Below, one piece after another: positions 40,593-41,265 of a stretch of DNA of 41,265 nt (the stretch's first letter is position 1; every line of letters begins with the position of its first letter). The notes below the pieces were generated by a model. The model searched no databases, was not told the origin of the DNA, and was given only the letters and a program-made list of their open reading frames with translations. A program made the translations under genes and the position numbers. Source of the stretch: CAZMVY01 sp964569765 (GTDB lineage Bacteria; Planctomycetota; Phycisphaerae; UBA1845; PWPN01); NCBI GenBank assembly GCA_964569765.1, contig CAZMVY010000010.1:1-41265 (forward strand), read 5' to 3'.

Positions 40593-41265
40593 TTACCGCA
40601 ACGGCAACTTCACCGGGCGGCCGCGCTTCGCCGAGATCCCGGCGGCGAAGCAGACTTCCATCGTCTGCGCGGCGTCTTCGAGGTCGGGCATCGGGCGGCG
40701 GTTGTAATTCAGGGCGTCGATGAGCATCGCCACCTCACCGTCAAAGGGGTGATGGGAGACGTCGGCGGAGTCGGGAGCGATTGTCGGGACCGTCGCGAAA
40801 CCGGTCTGTCCCCTGAACATGTCGCCGGCGACCTGGTTGTTGCGGAAGCTGCCCTTCGTGCCGAACACCTCGACGTTGAAGACGTACGGCATGTTGCACT
40901 CGAGGCACGAGGTCACCTTGCCGATCGTGCCGTCGGCGAACTTCAGCATCACCATCTCCGTGCCAGGGTATTCCAGTTCGCGCGTGCGGGTCGTGGAATA
41001 GGACGAGACCTCGATGACCTCGCGATCGACCAGGAAGCGGATCGCATCGACGGCGTGGCAGCCGCCGACGAGCAGGCTCGTTCCGGCGGTCTTGCGCGTC
41101 GTGTGCCAGGGCTTCGTGTAGGGCTTGCCCACGAGGCCGTGCAGGTAATCCGTCTCCGCATAGATCAACCGGCCGAGGTTTCCGTCCGCGATGTTCTTGC
41201 GGATCATCATCAGCAGCGGGTTCCAGCGGAGCACGAAACCGACGATCGTCCTGACCTTCGCCGCC
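40593..41265 (-). CDS. Gfo/Idh/MocA-family oxidoreductase (N-terminus outside window)
   Basis: The last 224 residues of an NAD(P)-dependent sugar dehydrogenase-like protein are visible; the frame is open past the window edge. The visible part begins with GFVLRWNPLLMMIRKNI, typical of the end of the Rossmann domain. The C-terminal dehydrogenase domain follows, with GTSLLVGGCHAVDAIRFLV near 50-68 (the conserved GG-C/H-x2-D segment), then FEVFGTKGS-like NVEVFGTKGSF and DALNYNRRPMPDLEDAAQTMEVCFAA. The final PDLEDAA-x-TM pattern is the family's standard end. Substrate cannot be read. Such genes are highly repeated in planctomycetes and usually act on sugars, inositols or their derivatives, fitting the glycan-degrading context. 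It is convergent with ackA. Confidence 0.9.
   Translation of the reverse strand, partial: AAKVRTIVGFVLRWNPLLMMIRKNIADGNLGRLIYAETDYLHGLVGKPYTKPWHTTRKTAGTSLLVGGCHAVDAIRFLVDREVIEVSSYSTTRTRELEYPGTEMVMLKFADGTIGKVTSCLECNMPYVFNVEVFGTKGSFRNNQVAGDMFRGQTGFATVPTIAPDSADVSHHPFDGEVAMLIDALNYNRRPMPDLEDAAQTMEVCFAAGISAKRGRPVKLPLR

Noticed and set aside
1..41265. tRNA, rRNA, CRISPR arrays, phage or transposase genes
   Set aside because: Scanning both strands gave no direct-repeat array, no clover-leaf with conserved TTCGA arm and no transposase or integrase motif.

Overview
The window is GC-rich, densely coding DNA of a bacterium that is most likely a planctomycete of the Phycisphaerae type. The pointers are two PEP-CTERM surface proteins, short EF-hand (dockerin-like) lipoproteins, Tat-exported sugar-isomerase-like and FG-GAP proteins, GH106-type rhamnosidase-like enzymes, a URO-D/MtaA-type protein, TPR proteins ending in Pro/Thr/Ser tails, and a mostly complete peptidoglycan-elongation pair. 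The taxonomic assignment is inference from gene content; no rRNA or tRNA gene was seen.

Layout. 1-5.9 kb: the end of a rhamnosidase-like exported enzyme overlapping a URO-D/MtaA-type gene (+), facing a rhamnose operon (-) of L-rhamnose isomerase (rhaA) and an RhaT-type symporter. Both spaces around rhaT carry a degenerate palindromic repeat. 6.4-7.5 kb: an AhbD-type radical SAM/SPASM haem-synthesis enzyme. 7.9-12.4 kb: a 59-residue zinc ribbon and a three-gene set of membrane or exported helical-repeat proteins. 12.5-15.9 kb (-): a glycerophosphodiesterase, an OPA-family organophosphate transporter and a Tat-exported TIM-barrel protein, resembling a glpQ-glpT unit. 16.2-16.9 kb: a HAD phosphatase/phosphomutase. 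17.1-20.6 kb (-): PBP2 and RodA. 20.9-21.7 kb: a P-loop kinase. 21.9-23.0 kb (-): a Ste24-like M48 protease. 23.2-23.5 kb (-): a probable structured non-coding RNA with a textbook terminator. 23.8-26.9 kb (-): a GH106-type lipoprotein. 27.2-30.2 kb (-): a coiled-coil/winged-helix DNA-binding protein, a ThiO-like oxidase and an RluD-like pseudouridine synthase. 30.3-32.6 kb: a stand-alone corrinoid protein divergent from ffh. 32.8-35.4 kb: a lipoprotein, a seven-blade FG-GAP propeller protein (-) and thymidine kinase (-). 35.5-39.1 kb: two copies of a dockerin lipoprotein plus cohesin-like PEP-CTERM unit, separated by a Ser/Gln-rich protein. 39.3-40.5 kb: acetate kinase. The window ends within a Gfo/Idh/MocA dehydrogenase (-).

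How it fits together. The rhamnosidases, RhaT and RhaA describe uptake and first-step catabolism of rhamnose released from plant or algal glycans, with acetate kinase as a fermentative ATP step. The most interesting accessory content is the duplicated dockerin/cohesin PEP-CTERM unit, where promoter, ribosome-binding site, gene order and terminator style are all shared. The second is the unassigned structured RNA at 23.2-23.4 kb.

Many genes show good sigma-70-type boxes with 17-base spacers. Several genes lacking a Shine-Dalgarno sequence have a -10 box ending about 6-11 bases before the start codon, which suggests leaderless or near-leaderless transcripts.
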